Shown: positions 21,405-34,394 of the stretch, piece after piece | Position numbering within the stretch: position 1 is the stretch's first letter | Layout of the letters: each line of letters begins with the position of its first letter | NCBI GenBank assembly: GCA_964016885.1 | Contig: OZ024743.1 | Location: forward strand, 14,989,209 to 15,053,208 | Direction: 5' to 3' | DNA from: Eledone cirrhosa | Taxonomy: Eukaryota; Mollusca; Cephalopoda; Octopoda; Eledonidae | Length of the DNA: 64,000 nucleotides | The notes under the pieces: generated by a model | The model's input: the letters and a program-made list of their open reading frames with translations, nothing else | What the model was told of the DNA's origin: nothing | The model's database searches: none | Position numbers and translations under genes: made by a program

Positions 21405-22624
21405 CTACCAACAATACTATGGTCACTGACCAGCTTCTCTTTTACTGAGGTATTGTGGTTGATGTAGACAAATTCGTCTGCCACAAAAAACAGTTTCTAA
21501 GGATAACCCCCACTGATAAAGCATCTGTAAATGACCTGGATCCTGCACAAGTGCTCAATAAGCAGATGTAAAAGTGATTGAAAGTCCAAATTGACAGGTG
21601 GTGTATCTTGTAGGATCTTCCCGAGAAATACATTAATAATACACGTTTCTATAAAATGTTCAGTGAATTGATAAACAAGAGAGAGCCACTAAGTTATTAC
21701 CTCATAAACATGTCGCATTTAGTAAGGATCGCAAAATGTTCAGTGGTTTTGGTATCTGTTCATGTACAAACGCTTTTGGAACATGACTTGCTTATAGTAG
21801 AATACTCAACCACATATCGAAGATAAAAACACACTTTTACGTACAAATATATTCAAGCAATGACATAAAACAACGCAGCCTACTCTAAATTAGAGAACCG
21901 TGTAAATAAACTGTATCTGCCTAAAGTTTCATTATATTTTTCATCAATGAGATATATTTTTTTACGCAAAATATTTCAATAATGAATACTAATGCAGCTT
22001 CCTTATTGTTTAATAAGCGTTAGAATGATAATGCCACGCTATCACATGTTTGCTTGCTGTAAGACTTTTAAGGCACAGTTTTATGATACCTACAGAAGTA
22101 ATTTAGACCTCTATTAAAGGAAAGCAGAACAAGCACTGATATGAAGAGAGGTTCGCTTTGCAAATGAAGTCAAAAATTAACTGATATTGGATGCTTCAGT
22201 GGAGAAATAAACAAAAACTATGATAATATTCCAACCACAAATTTTTAAAATGCAATAATTATTCATGTTTAAATTTCTGAATAGTAATTGTTTGAAAGAG
22301 TTCTACGAATTTTTATTAACGAAAAACGAAACGTTGAACCAATATATGATATCTAAATAAATGAACAAATATAAAAGAATAAGATTTTTATGCTGCAAAC
22401 AAAAAAAATAATAATTTGAAAATGGAAAAATAAATAGGGAAATCAGACAAGGAAATGTACAAACGCAGACGCGGATACAGGCTTAGACACATGCAATATA
22501 TTAATTGGAAGTTTACAAAGATGCACAGACGTGCACGCACGAACACTCGCACATATTTAGATGTCCCCCCCCCCCACCATTTCCGACACACACACACATA
22601 CACACATACTTATATAGATATATT
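21405..22624. other. AT-rich intergenic stretch
   Basis: No gene recognised; frames are short and without domains. Confidence 0.45.
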
Positions 22625-22727
<103 letters not shown>

Positions 22728-23233
22728 ACAAAAGGGATATTTAATTTGTTGGTAATTCAACAAATATATATGTTTATAACTGATTTGAAGCACTCGACAG
22801 ATTTCGGGTTTATAATAGCAATTTTGTCTAATAATAATTTTGATATATATATATATTTATGTGTGTGTGTTTGTGTGTGTGTGTTTACAGATATAAGTAG
22901 ATAAGGAATAATGTATTACTGTAATTTAGATACATATTTGTGTATGGATGTATATAAATACATATTTGAGGATGCATATTATATATAATCAGTGTGTCAA
23001 CGTGTGAAAATATGTGTTTGTCTATTTTAGAATATCGTACTATATAGTCAATTAACGAATCAGAGATGAAATTGAAATTATACAATTAGCGATGTTTAAA
23101 TCATCTGGACGAACATCCTTTTGCAACGAAATATTAAAAGAACAGTCACACGATAATAACTGCTTTAATGAATACGTAAATACAAAACTTATTATGAATA
23201 ATTATTGAAAATGTTTTGTCCTGAACGTCTATT
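22728..23233. other. AT-rich intergenic stretch
   Basis: No gene recognised. Confidence 0.45.
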
Positions 23234-23244
23234 ATTATCTCATC

Positions 23245-23344
23245 CCGCCGAGGTTGACTTTGCCTTTCATCCTTACGGGGTCGATAAAATAAAGTACCAG
23301 TAATGCACTGGGTAATTGCTGGCCTTGTGCCTAAAGTAGAAACA
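23245..23344 (+). mobile_element. SINE, 5'-truncated, with target duplication
   Basis: Flanked by ATTATCTCATC at 23234-23244 and 23345-23355. Begins at CCGCCGAGG, almost the same point as the truncated copy at 21288. Confidence 0.9.
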
Positions 23345-23355
23345 ATTATCTCATC

Positions 23356-23549
23356 TTGGCGGTGGATTGGCACTATCGATAGACATTCGGACGCTATGAT
23401 TTGCAGCATATAGTTACGGCCGTTTACGGTCTGAGTTAAAATCCCACCGAGGTTCTGTTTGCCTTTCATCCGTACAGAACCGTTAAAATAAAGTACCAGT
23501 AATGTACTGCGATAATTGCTGGCCTTGTGCCAAAAGTAGAAACAATTAT
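23356..23549 (+). mobile_element. SINE, near full length, diverged
   Basis: Starts directly after the target duplication of the preceding SINE, so the two copies are adjacent. Box B is mutated (GAGTTAAAATCCC). Confidence 0.88.
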
Positions 23550-23573
23550 TACCTTATCTTGTAACCTACAACT

Positions 23574-23778
23574 ACAAACTACAAACGACCCAGCCCTCCG
23601 TTAGACAGCAGATGGATCTCCTCACCAATGGAGCCTGTTTCTTCCAGAAGAATTTGAAGAGTAGGCGTTCCATTTTGGTAAGGTATTCGAGGGGGCAAGG
23701 CACGAATGTCAAGCAGTAGTAGATGACAGACGCTATGTAAGTGTTCGTCACCTCCGCTGGACCTTTCAATGATAATTG

Positions 23779-23780
<2 letters not shown>
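23574..23780 (-). pseudogene. Tx1-like LINE ORF2, C-terminal piece (sense half of a split copy)
   Basis: Minus-strand frame: LSLKGPAEVTNTYIASV, then TFVPCPLEYLTKMERLLFKF, then FWKKQAPLVRRSICC. That is the post-RT 'LSLKGRAEV ... LFKFFWKxxxPLVRREICC' region of Tx1-like elements. The plus-strand copy at 23957-25985 ends at KLSLKDPA, i.e. at the residue where this piece begins. Together they look like one insertion with its 5' part inverted. Confidence 0.75.

Positions 23781-23781
<1 letters not shown>

Positions 23782-23831
<50 letters not shown>
23782..23831. repeat. (TA)n microsatellite
   Basis: Pure TA run between the two halves of the split LINE, followed by a poly(G) of about ten. Confidence 0.9.
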
Positions 23832-23834
<3 letters not shown>

Positions 23835-23956
23835 TGAAAGAGGGGGGGGGGATCAAATTCATCGATCGGCCTATCCCTCTAATACGGCCGAATTAGTACC
23901 GAAATTAGAATCCATGATATATATCCACATCCATGTCTATATCTCTATCTATCTAT

Positions 23957-25985
23957 ATATGCCCCGACTGGGACATCGCGACGAGAGTTCTTCAGGCGTC
24001 TGGAGCCATTCCTGGGAACGTCTCGTTTTAGTGTTAGCGGGGGACTGGAATGGCATCCTAGACGCACGTTGGGACTATGTAGGAGCCTGTGATAATAGAG
24101 GGGGGTGTAATAGCCTCAAAATTCTCATCAGCCAATTCCAACCGGCTGATAGATATCGACTAGACTTCCCAAGTGCACCACTGTGGACGTGGAGCAACTG
24201 GACTGGATCTTCTAGATCGTACTTAGATAGATTTTTAATTAGACAGAATGATAAGGAAACAAAATGATAAGCTGTCCACACATGGTTGTCTATTCAGACC
24301 ACATATTAGTCACCTGCGTAGTAAACCTTCATAGAACACATAGACAGGGACCAGGATACCGGAAGCTAAACATGTTGCTCCCGGCGCTAAGGCCTACAGT
24401 AAACGGATTAGCACCTTAGTTAAGTGCCAGCTGACGAGGGCAATCGTCAACAACAGGTGGTGGAGCTCTCTCAAGAGAGCAATTAGAATAGAATCGATAG
24501 CATTTAGCAAGGAAGTAGCTTTAGAAAAAAACAAAACTGAAAAGGAACTGGTAGCTAAAATAGAAGAGGCACTTAGAAATGGCAGTACAGCTGACGTGCT
24601 AGCGCTGAGAACAGCACTAGACCAGTTCTTCAACGTGAAACTCGAATGTTGTATTGTCAGAAGTAGAACACGTGCTCTAAGCAACGAGGGAGCCAAAGGT
24701 GGTGGCTGGGCCCGAGTGGCAGAGGCGAAAAATAGCAACAGATCCACAATTCGGTCTTTGCAAGACAAAGATGGACGCATTATACTTGAATCCAAACAGA
24801 TGTGCACGGCCTTCCAGCAGCATTTTGCACAACTGTTCGGGCAAAGCAGTACATCGAGCGAAGTGATTGACTTCAGCTCCTACCGCGACTCACGAGCACG
24901 TATACAGAGAGCACGTATACAGTGGGTGAAATAGAAGATGCCCTAGGCTGCTGCGGGAAACGCAAATCAGCCGGTTTCGATGGTCTACTCTATGAGTTTT
25001 ACATAGGCATGCAAGACTTGTTCTCTGGCGTCCTTGAAGCGGTCTACTGCAACTGGCAGCAGAACGGGAGTATTCCCAGTTCTGTAGGCAGAGCTGTAGT
25101 AAAGTTGATCAGGAACGTTGAGAACAAGGGGGATGAGATGAGCAATGTTAGGCCCATAATTCTGCTCAACACAGATTTAAAGATTTTGGCCAAGATGTTA
25201 GCAGCAAGGCTGGCGCTTGTCGTTGAGAACCTGATAGGGGAAGCCCAATCGTGTGCAATCCCGACCCGGTCCGTACACGATAACCTCCACCTTATGCGAT
25301 ACATCATAGAAAGGGTAGGATGTAAACCTGGCTTCGGTGGGGCTCTGATCAATTTAGATCAGTCTAAGGCATTTGATAGGGTCGACCATAAATACTTGGA
25401 AGCAGTTCTCAAGGCGGCCGGCTTCGGTCCCGTCTTCAGAGCCTGGATCGATGCCAGGCACACCAGCATCTGCTCGGCAGTCAAGGTGAATGGCTACCTA
25501 TCAGAGCCATTCCAAATGATGCGTTCCATTCGGCAGGCATGCCCCCTCTCCTTCATTCTGTATGTACTGACTCTCTATCCGTTACTGCGGAAGTTGGAGC
25601 TGTTGCAGTGCATCCCGATTGAACCAGGCCTGCGGAAAGCAGCGTCGGCCTATGCCGACGATATAACCGTAATGGAGTCGAAAACCTAGGAAATCAGGGT
25701 GATCGGCAACCTATTACAAGAATACGAAACGTTGACAGAAGCAAGACTAAACCCAAACAAGTCTGTCGGTTTGCAACTCGTCACATGGAGAGGCAAACCC
25801 ATGCTTTCCGAAAGTGTCGTTGGACGCTAGAGGGAAGGACCGGTGAAATTGATCGGGGTCTGGTTCGGTCCAGACCTCCAGGTGGACAAGAACTGGAACG
25901 AGGTCAAAGCGAAGGTGTTTGCACTCACCCATAAGTAGGCTGAGTGCAAACTCTCCTTGAAAGATCCAGCGTCAAATATATGTCG
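23957..25985 (+). pseudogene. Tx1-like LINE ORF2: endonuclease C terminus and reverse transcriptase, broken
   Basis: Begins at PTGTSRREFFRRLEPFLGT, then after a frameshift reads LAGDWNGILDARWD and the endonuclease end SYLDRFLIRQ (to 24267). A linker (24370-24934) leads into the RT: KSAGFDGLLYEFY, RPIILLNTDLKILAKMLAAR, motif A NLDQSKAFDRVDH, motif B RSIRQACPLSFILYVLTL and motif C AYADDITV (to 25689). In-frame TAG stops at 25687, near 25828 and near 25936 interrupt a still readable thumb (ARLNPNKSVGLQL, LIGVWFGPDLQVDKNWNEVK). The copy stops at KLSLKDPA. Motif A and motif C aspartates are present. Same family as the 1-2.4 kb and 58.3 kb copies. Confidence 0.85.
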
Positions 25986-26360
25986 CATCGATCCCACCCT
26001 GTAAATACGAAACTGTTGCTTACAACATCAATTTATATGTATCTATATTATTGTTCAGTTGAATAGGAGGGGAATTATATGTGCAAACATTGATAATGCT
26101 CCGATGAAACCAAACGAGAGTTTGGAAGAAACGATTGTCAGCTATTAAGTGATTTGAACACAGCTTTGATAATTGTATAATTTATTGATTTAACTGCTCT
26201 GTAAAACAACTGGGGTTCATACATTGAGCTATTTTCCTTACTTGTAATAAGGTTATTAAGAAATTACTGACCTTCCTGTTTGTGGTTGTTTATACTATAT
26301 ACATAACTACAAATAGTATTATTATTACTATTATATATATACATATATATATATATATAT

Positions 26361-26543
26361 AACGAAGGAAATGTGGTAAGGAACCAGGTGGACCATAACG
26401 CACCAAAGTACTCAATACTTGAGGTAGTAGAGTGGGTAATAGGAACCAGTAAGACCCGACAGCTGAGCTCAAGCCGTTTCGACGGCTAGTCCAGAATTAG
26501 CCGTCGAAACGGCTTGAGCTCAGCTGTCGGGGTCTTACTGGTT

Positions 26544-26547
<4 letters not shown>
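26361..26547 (-). repeat. Hairpin repeat family, copy 2
   Basis: Starts right after (TA)n with AACGAAGGAAATGTGG, carries the conserved TACTCAATACTTGAGG and GTAGAGTGGGTAATAGG segments, and ends in a hairpin. Arms 26440-26488 and 26498-26547 pair over about 49 bp with one single-base bulge and a ~9-nt loop. (TA)n follows immediately. This is the longest, best preserved hairpin of the three copies. Confidence 0.75.
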
Positions 26548-26614
<67 letters not shown>

Positions 26615-26618
26615 GTAT
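26548..26618. repeat. (TA)n microsatellite
   Basis: TA run with two single interruptions. Confidence 0.9.
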
Positions 26619-26724
26619 AATATTTTTAATCCCTCATTTCTCTACATCAATGTTTAACTTGCAATCACTCCATGCATTAGACATTCCTATATATTTAATT
26701 CTCCCTTATATGGATCATCTAGAA

Positions 26725-27049
26725 CAGGGATGTGCAATATATTCAATTGGTGCACCACTTTTGAACATTGGAACAACTATTAGGGCCATTCATATTTATT
26801 AAGCACCATTCCGAAGTTTCCCCACAAATTCTTTCCGTGGAACTGGGAAATTATAACACACATAACTCTAATAACTCTATCAGTGAAGCCCTTTAGTATA
26901 GGTCATCTAAAAGAAAATTGTATTACGGTTACGAAAAGAATTCTAAATAAGCCTGCAAGTTATAAATTAAAAACGGTCATCGCAGGCTTCTCAGACTGCT
27001 CAGGCGGGCTGGATTTTGCCACGCGGGCCGCTTATTGTATGCGCCTCAC
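26725..27049. mobile_element. hAT-like non-autonomous element candidate
   Basis: Begins CAGGGATGTGCAA, a typical hAT/Charlie-like end. The right part, GGCTGGATTTTGCCACGCGG and GGCCGCTTATTGTATGCG, resembles the sub-terminal regions of such elements. The 6-mer CTAGAA lies at 26719-26724 and 27050-27055. No transposase; right TIR poorly conserved. Confidence 0.5.
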
Positions 27050-27426
27050 CTAGAATGATGGCTATAAACATCACATAGAAAACACATTATCGTATATTTT
27101 ACTACGGATAAAACTTTATTACGATGTATGCAGAATCTGACGACTAACACCATGTTTCATGCATTTAGTTCTACCCGTTATTATATAACAAATTCAAAAT
27201 AGCGTGCCTATAAAAAATTAATGCGCACGAAATCAAGGAAAGTATTTTCGTTTGAATAGTCATGAAATCAGCATCATTGAGTTTCCTATTAATTCGTGGA
27301 TATCCGAGAGCATTAGAAATCCCTAGAATTGCCAGAGCCGTTACGGAATTGCATGGAATTCCTAGTTTATTCGTTCGGAGCTTTAGCACTGCAGCCTTTA
27401 CACCACCACCATTACTACGACTACTA

Positions 27427-27450
27427 CTGGTGCTGCTGCTGCTGCTGCTG

Positions 27451-27511
<61 letters not shown>

Positions 27512-27512
27512 A
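27427..27512. repeat. (CTG)n / (CTA)n trinucleotide repeat
   Basis: Eight or so CTG units grading into about twenty CTA units. Confidence 0.95.
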
Positions 27513-27593
27513 CACATCTAGTCTCATTTATAGTCTACACAAACACACACACAGATATATATATATATACATAAACATATACACATCCACACG

Positions 27594-28323
<730 letters not shown>

Positions 28324-28512
28324 GCGCGGTTGATTGGCAGTATCGGCATAATGTTATCCTGTTTACGATCTGAGTTCAATGTTGCCGAGGTTAACTTTGT
28401 ATTTCGTACATATGGGGCTAGAATGAAGTCCCAGTAATGCACTGGGGTCAATGTGATCTATATTCCGCTCCCGCTAAATCGTCGACTTTGTGCCTAAATC
28501 AGAAACTAATAT
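28324..28512 (+). mobile_element. Diverged SINE, second subfamily
   Basis: Head GATTGGCAGTATCGG and box B region GATCTGAGTTCAA are recognisable. The body after TGCACTGGGGTCAA differs from the main family (a CCGCTCCCGCTAAATCG insert before TTGTGCCTAAA), suggesting an older subfamily. Confidence 0.75.
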
Positions 28513-28529
28513 TACAAGTAATTTGGGGC

Positions 28530-28697
28530 GTTTAATTACGCCTTTTTACGATCTGAGCTTAAATCCTTCTGTGGTTAGCTTTGAATTTCATCCTTACGGC
28601 GTCGAGGAAATAAAGCATCACTAATGCACTAGGGTCGATTTTGTCGGCTTTCCCGTCCCGCAAAATTGTTCTTTTGCCTAAATCACAAACTATTATT
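28530..28697 (+). mobile_element. Diverged SINE, second subfamily, head truncated
   Basis: Follows the preceding copy closely with the same body insert type (CTTTCCCGTCCCGCAAAATTG) and tail; strongly mutated. Confidence 0.7.
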
Positions 28698-31222
28698 GCA
28701 AACCGATATATCAAATTCGTAGAATGGTGCTCGTAGTTTATTCTCATTATTTTAACAAAACTAATTTGTTTATAGTTCAGTATGTGGCTTAAACTCTTTA
28801 TTTACACCCTGCATTACGATACATATATGTATGGAATCTGCAAAGTTATCATCATATAAATACATTTCAGGAATGAGTTAAGCAGTTTAGCGCATTTCAG
28901 TAATTCACATAATTAAAGAAGGTTTATATTCCAGGTTATAGACTTATTATGATTCCCACAGTCGTTTCAATTATTAATCACTGTTTATATAAATATTCAA
29001 TGAGCCCATTTGAGTCATTAATTAATTATTGTTGTAGATTTCCATACGATATCTGTCTGAAGCATATTAGAGGTACTATTTTTGTACTTCTGATTTAAGA
29101 AATTGAAGAGATTTTTTTTAATCATTGCAAAATTATATGAATGATACGCACATACATTTGGAATACGTGGAATATTCGAGAATTTGGGATTTAGTTTATT
29201 TCAGTCATAATTTGAGCAATATCTCTAACTTTGCTGATATGTTTTCTCCTGTTAGATACGTAGATTATTAAAGTTGTCATATGACGTACAGTTTCTCATA
29301 TACTTAGTTCTACAGGAACAAGATGTGTAAATATACCTCCATTTTAATTTCACTAAAATATATCATATAGTAAACTCATGTGATTCAATATGTAAAGAAA
29401 TAAAACTGCATTTCCAAAATGATTACCGGTCACGTTGTATGGAAAATTCTCAATCTGAAAATAATAGTATACTTCCAGAAATAATATTTTATTTTATAAC
29501 ATTTAATTAAGCGAAATACATAGCTTTCTAATAATAACTAATATACATGGTAATGCATCGCTCAGATGAAGCCAGTTAGTTGTATTAAAAGTTCACATAT
29601 TGAAGCATTTATTCTATTTTCCTATAAATGACTCTACTATTCTTTTGTGTTTTCATAAGTTAAATACGTCGGTGTACAACATCAACGATTTTCAATTAAT
29701 CTAATCAGTATTCTCCTATTATAAATTTAAACATTTTCAAAACATACTCAATTTAATATTTTGGTGGTTACACACAGCAGTATATTGAAAGGCCTAAAGA
29801 TTCTACTCAAACTCTACGAAAGTTAAATCAGCTTCCTAATGAAACAGCAGTATTTGAAAACAACTCAATCCTTATAGTGGACCTAAGAAAACCGAATGAT
29901 TTGCAGTTATATTTTCCTGTACTTTTTGCGATACGTTTAATATATATATTTAATATGAAGCCTATTAAAAGCGATAGAACAATTATTCAATTGAAAGAAT
30001 ATGAAAACGATATCTTTAAAATGATATATAGTAAAAAGATGTGAAGTAAACAATATATTTATATACTAACAATACATGTTGAAAACTATAAAACTACTAT
30101 TCGTGAAATAATCGATGGCTTTATTTATAAACGTTTACTTATGGAAAAAAAGAAAAGAATTCTCAAAAGGATCCGCTATTTTTCAATGCTAACTGGGAAT
30201 AACGGAGAAGCGAAGACAGCAACGAAAAACGTACTTGGAAGAGATATATATTTGTGTTTTCTCCTGCATCAATATAATTATTCTGAAATATTTCATTGCA
30301 AGCGGGCTTGTTCCATTCATTGCTACCAGCCAAAGGCTGTCTGTAATTTACAATGGTGATGCAAAGGAGGCAATGGTAATATTCAACAGTCTGAATAAGT
30401 GCTTTTTCCAGTTTGGATATATATTTTTTTAAACATCATTTTCAGATATTTTATTTTCAGAAAGTTTTAAATTAGTTATAACGTTTTTAATGTATATCAA
30501 TTTAGATATAGAGTTCCTGTTAATTTGCATTAGAAGGGCACACATAAATGTGTTGTTATTTTTAATATGTTATAATTTAGATGCATCACATGAATCACAG
30601 ATTAATGTATATGCAGTGCAAAAATCTCTAAAATCCTCAATGTTCGAAAAAACAATTTAAACTCAGCTTTCAATTTCAACATTTAACATGCAAGCACAAA
30701 GTTGTTTCAGGTTTACTTAAGATGAGAGAAATGACGAATCGATTCAATTACATCTACGTGCTGGCTTAATGCTATTGCGTGCGACACTAGTATATATTAT
30801 AATATTCTTTCACATCCGGACAGTTTGGTATTGATAGGGTCAGTTTTTGGTGTAAGAGCATACAACTGTAGTAAGCAGTTATGTTGCCTGCAGTTTCAAA
30901 ATGTAAACACTGCTGACTCAGGGGATAGATGTAATATATTGTCTATGCAAATGATGTGGCGGGGGTATTGAAATCAAGAATAAAATCCGTAATACGTTGA
31001 CACGGTTACTGAGATTGTATGTTAATTATACACACACATATATATATATATATAAGTTATATACTGTCATTTACACCTCCATATGTATATATATGTATAT
31101 ATTCTTGTGACGCTAAACTCCGCCAGTTGCAGACTACAGATCCACATGAGATATTTCTCTCCACAAAGTTCGATCACCAGAGGTTAACGAGCAAAGATCA
31201 AATCCAGTCCATAAGTTGACAT
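28698..31222. other. AT-rich stretch of about 2.5 kb without recognisable features
   Basis: No repeat family, RNA gene or convincing ORF found. The largest frame (72 codons at 30141) has no domain. A short TA-rich run lies near 31030. This is the longest apparently unique stretch of the window. Confidence 0.5.
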
Positions 31223-31224
31223 TA

Positions 31225-32000
31225 TCAAGCCATCATTTTGGCTGTCGGCCTTTGCTTCTCCTTCCAGCCAACCCTCCTTCCAGGCATAATCTACTCACAC
31301 CATGAGTTGATCTTTTTATATGGCCGTATAGTTTGAGCACTCTTGACGTGACAATTGATGTAATTTGTCTACATTAGGTAATGTTGATAATTGATATAAT
31401 TGGTCTATGTTTGGTAAAGCTGCCCAACCTAGAGCGATGCGATACTGCCTAGCAAAACTTCTATTGCTGTTTGATGATAATTTGTGACCGAGATATACAA
31501 ACTCCGTAACTTCAGCAATTTGCAGCTTGTAGGTTGTGAGTTGGAGATTGGTATTGTTTTTATCAGTTGTCATAAACTTTGTTTTGGAGATGTTGATGTA
31601 TAAGCCAGCCTCCAACAATTGTTTGGCAAGTACATTCAGAAAGTCTTGCAGATCAGTTCTAGAGTAAATCAGGATGGCCATATCGTCTGCAGAGCTAAGA
31701 TTTCATAGGATTTTACCTCCTATTTGAGAACCAGAGAATCATTGTTCTTCAGTGTGGTAGATAAGTGAAGCCATAACTATGCAGAAAAGAAGTGCTGATA
31801 GTACATCCCCCAGCTTAACTCCCTTGAAGTTGTCTATACAGAGTGTAGTTACCAAATCTGCTTTGATATATGGTGTTTAGTTGGTGTAAGTTTCTTTCTG
31901 TAGATTGATGTAATTTTGTTAATTGAGGTCTTGTTTAAGATTTGCCAGAAGCTGGGTAGTTTCATGTAGTCAAAAGCTTTTGTGAAATCAATGAAGTATT
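31225..32000 (-). pseudogene. Non-LTR retrotransposon RT fragment, broken
   Basis: On the minus strand: FIDFTKAFDYMKLPSFWQIL (motif A), a diverged motif B (KLGDVLSALLFCIVMASL), then SADDMAILIYSRTDLQDFL (motif C) and the thumb GLYINISKTKFM, EFVYLGHKLSSNSN, RIALGWAAL. The FVYLG and RIALGWAA segments are typical of a widespread invertebrate 'endonuclease-reverse transcriptase' family. Endonuclease and C terminus are missing, and stops and a frame change occur between motifs A and C. Clade not assigned. Confidence 0.75.
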
Positions 32001-32089
32001 GAATTGTATTGATTTCTCAGTGATTTTTTTAATAGCTAGGATCTGCTCAATATATATGTTTACATATATAAATATAAATATATATTATG

Positions 32090-32110
32090 TCACAAACACA
32101 CACACACATG

Positions 32111-32161
<51 letters not shown>
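32090..32161. repeat. (CA)n - (TA)n microsatellite
   Basis: Compound dinucleotide repeat. Confidence 0.9.
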
Positions 32162-32165
<4 letters not shown>

Positions 32166-32235
32166 CTCCCGATTATTACTGGAATTCTATAACAATCCTG
32201 CTTCTATAATTTTCGGCGGAAGAAGGGTAGTGCGT

Positions 32236-32278
32236 AGCCCTGATGAACGCCAACCAGTGTGAAACAGACTGTTAGGCT
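32236..32278 (+). ncRNA. Hammerhead-like motif
   Basis: CTGATGA at 32240-32246, helix II ACGC/GTGT (32247-32250 with 32257-32260, loop CAACCA), GAAA at 32261-32264, a short CAG/CTG helix III, and helix I AGCC (32236-32239) with GGCT (32275-32278). The helix III loop would be very tight and the cleavage triplet (GTT or TTA) is ambiguous. About 75 bp downstream of a (TA)n run. Confidence 0.5.
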
Positions 32279-32399
32279 CTCTCCCTCTTTTCACCGAAAT
32301 AAGTAAGTGACATATTCACTACTTTAAAACTGATAGCGTATGGTCTTCTAAATATTTTAAATTAAACTTACGGTATATTGCCAAATATACTATACATAC

Positions 32400-32649
<250 letters not shown>

Positions 32650-33239
32650 CATATATGCATTGGCGGACTGGGTCTAAAAATATTGGTTGCCTGGAGATAA
32701 AGGGGGTCACCCATATATAGAGTGCTATTATTCAATTTTTATAATGAATAAATAACCTTTTCAAAAAGTACATAAGTGAAAACAACACGGAGCAATGAAA
32801 TGTGCATTTCTTTTACTAATTATGGTATGTATAGTCTGTACATGTTTTTGCCAGTTTACAGTAATACTAAATCTTCATACAGAATGTTATAATATACTGT
32901 TATTTAGAGTAAAATATGCAAATGTCCGTTTTTAACTTCTCCAATAAAAGTATACACAACCAGAGATTTTCAATATAGAACTTTGCTCTTTCTCACTCAA
33001 AATATATATCTGGGAGTGTGTGTATGTGTGATGTACACGCATATACATATATTTATATATATGTATACATGAATGTTTTCAACTTTTACAAACATTATTC
33101 TCCCTAGGGACTTTAGACTAAAGGACTGACCACTAATTGATTTTACATACGTCTTTAACACATAGATATATAAAAACTATTTGGCCAGCACCTCGTGTGT
33201 ATGTGCATGTGTATGTGTAAGTATATATAAATATATATA

Positions 33240-33696
33240 TAAAATATGTAGTTTAGAAAGCCACAACAATGCAGATGGGAAATCACGAGGTAGGAAGTGA
33301 GTGAGAAATAGGAGAAAAGTGAAAATTGAGAGAAACGAAAAAGGAAAACAAAACAAAGGTAGAAGGGTTACCGTAGTGGAGATTTAATCCCAATATTTCG
33401 GGCTCACGCCCATCAACGGGGGAAAGTTCCAAAGGGGAGGGGGGACAGGCTAAGCCGGAGAAAGTTGTATTGTCGTTAAAACATAGGAATGCCGTTATGG
33501 GGAAAATTCAAACGAGGGAAAGAATGCGCGTGCGCGTGATAGGCTGTGGCAAAAGCTACTGACCAATTGGGTTAAAACAATAGGGTGCGCTAGCGTGTGA
33601 AAGCCGTAACATATGTGTGTGTAAATATATGTGTGTGTAACTGTGTGTGTATATGTGTATGTGTGTATGTATGTGAGTGTGTGTGTGTGAAAGATA
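33240..33696 (+). repeat. Penelope-like element, left inverted terminal arm
   Basis: About 450 bp that reappear as reverse complement at 34395-34850 with only scattered differences. On the minus strand it carries a degenerate hammerhead-like segment at about 33391-33421 (TTGATGGGCGTGAGCCCGAAAT). Terminal repeats in inverted order are known for Penelope-like elements. Confidence 0.85.
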
Positions 33697-34221
33697 GTGA
33701 ATAGACAGACACCCACTAGCAACTTAGATAAAAGCAGGTGCTTCTTTAAAATCCCCCACCTGAGTGAATATACCACGAACGCCATCCGCAGGGCCATAAG
33801 GAGGGAGGGACTTGACATACATTTGGCCCACACAGGACCTTCGTTCCGAAGATGCCTCTCCACCAAACCCGACGAGTCAGATGGGACGTGTTCCCTCAGC
33901 AACTGCCCGATACGGGGGGCAGATTGCCTACGCACCTATGTCGTATATAAGATTCAATGCGATAAATGTAACAAGTTTTACATAGGTAGCACCATCCGAC
34001 CCCTACATAATCGTATCAAGGAACATGTCAACACCAACGCATCTTCCTTCCGTAAACACATCCTTAAATGCCGAAACCCACAGGGCAGACCCTTGGTCAC
34101 AGTCCTAGCGACCGAACGCAGCATCGGATCCTTAAGGATAAAGGAAGCACTTGTTATTAAGAACCTCAGACCCCCACTTAACAACCGGGCTGAGAGAAAT
34201 GAGCTGACATGGCAAATTTAA
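33691..34221 (+). pseudogene. Penelope-like element C terminus with GIY-YIG endonuclease domain
   Basis: The frame opens after a TGA at 33688-33690; the apparent start is a GTG, so it is a 5'-truncated gene. It reads RCFFKIPHLSEY, then SFRRCLSTKPDESDGTCSLS, CPIRGADC (Cys-rich linker), YVVYKIQCDKCNKFYIGST, RPLHNRIKEH, and RIKEALVIKNLRPPLNN before TAA. The GIY-YIG pattern is complete: VVY for GIY, YIG, the Arg/His helix, a Glu and the final Asn. The RT part is gone. In Penelope-like elements this nuclease cuts the target for integration. The frame is undamaged over 175 codons, suggesting recent insertion. Confidence 0.85.
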
Positions 34222-34394
34222 CCATAGTGACCAGTAACAGCCCCTACGGCCTATTATCTTTCACACACACGCACTTATATGTATACCCATACACATACAC
34301 ACACACACATACACACACATCTATATTTATACACGCACACATGTTTATACAACCTACCACCTTTCACACCCTTTGAATTCCAGCTTCTACGGCC

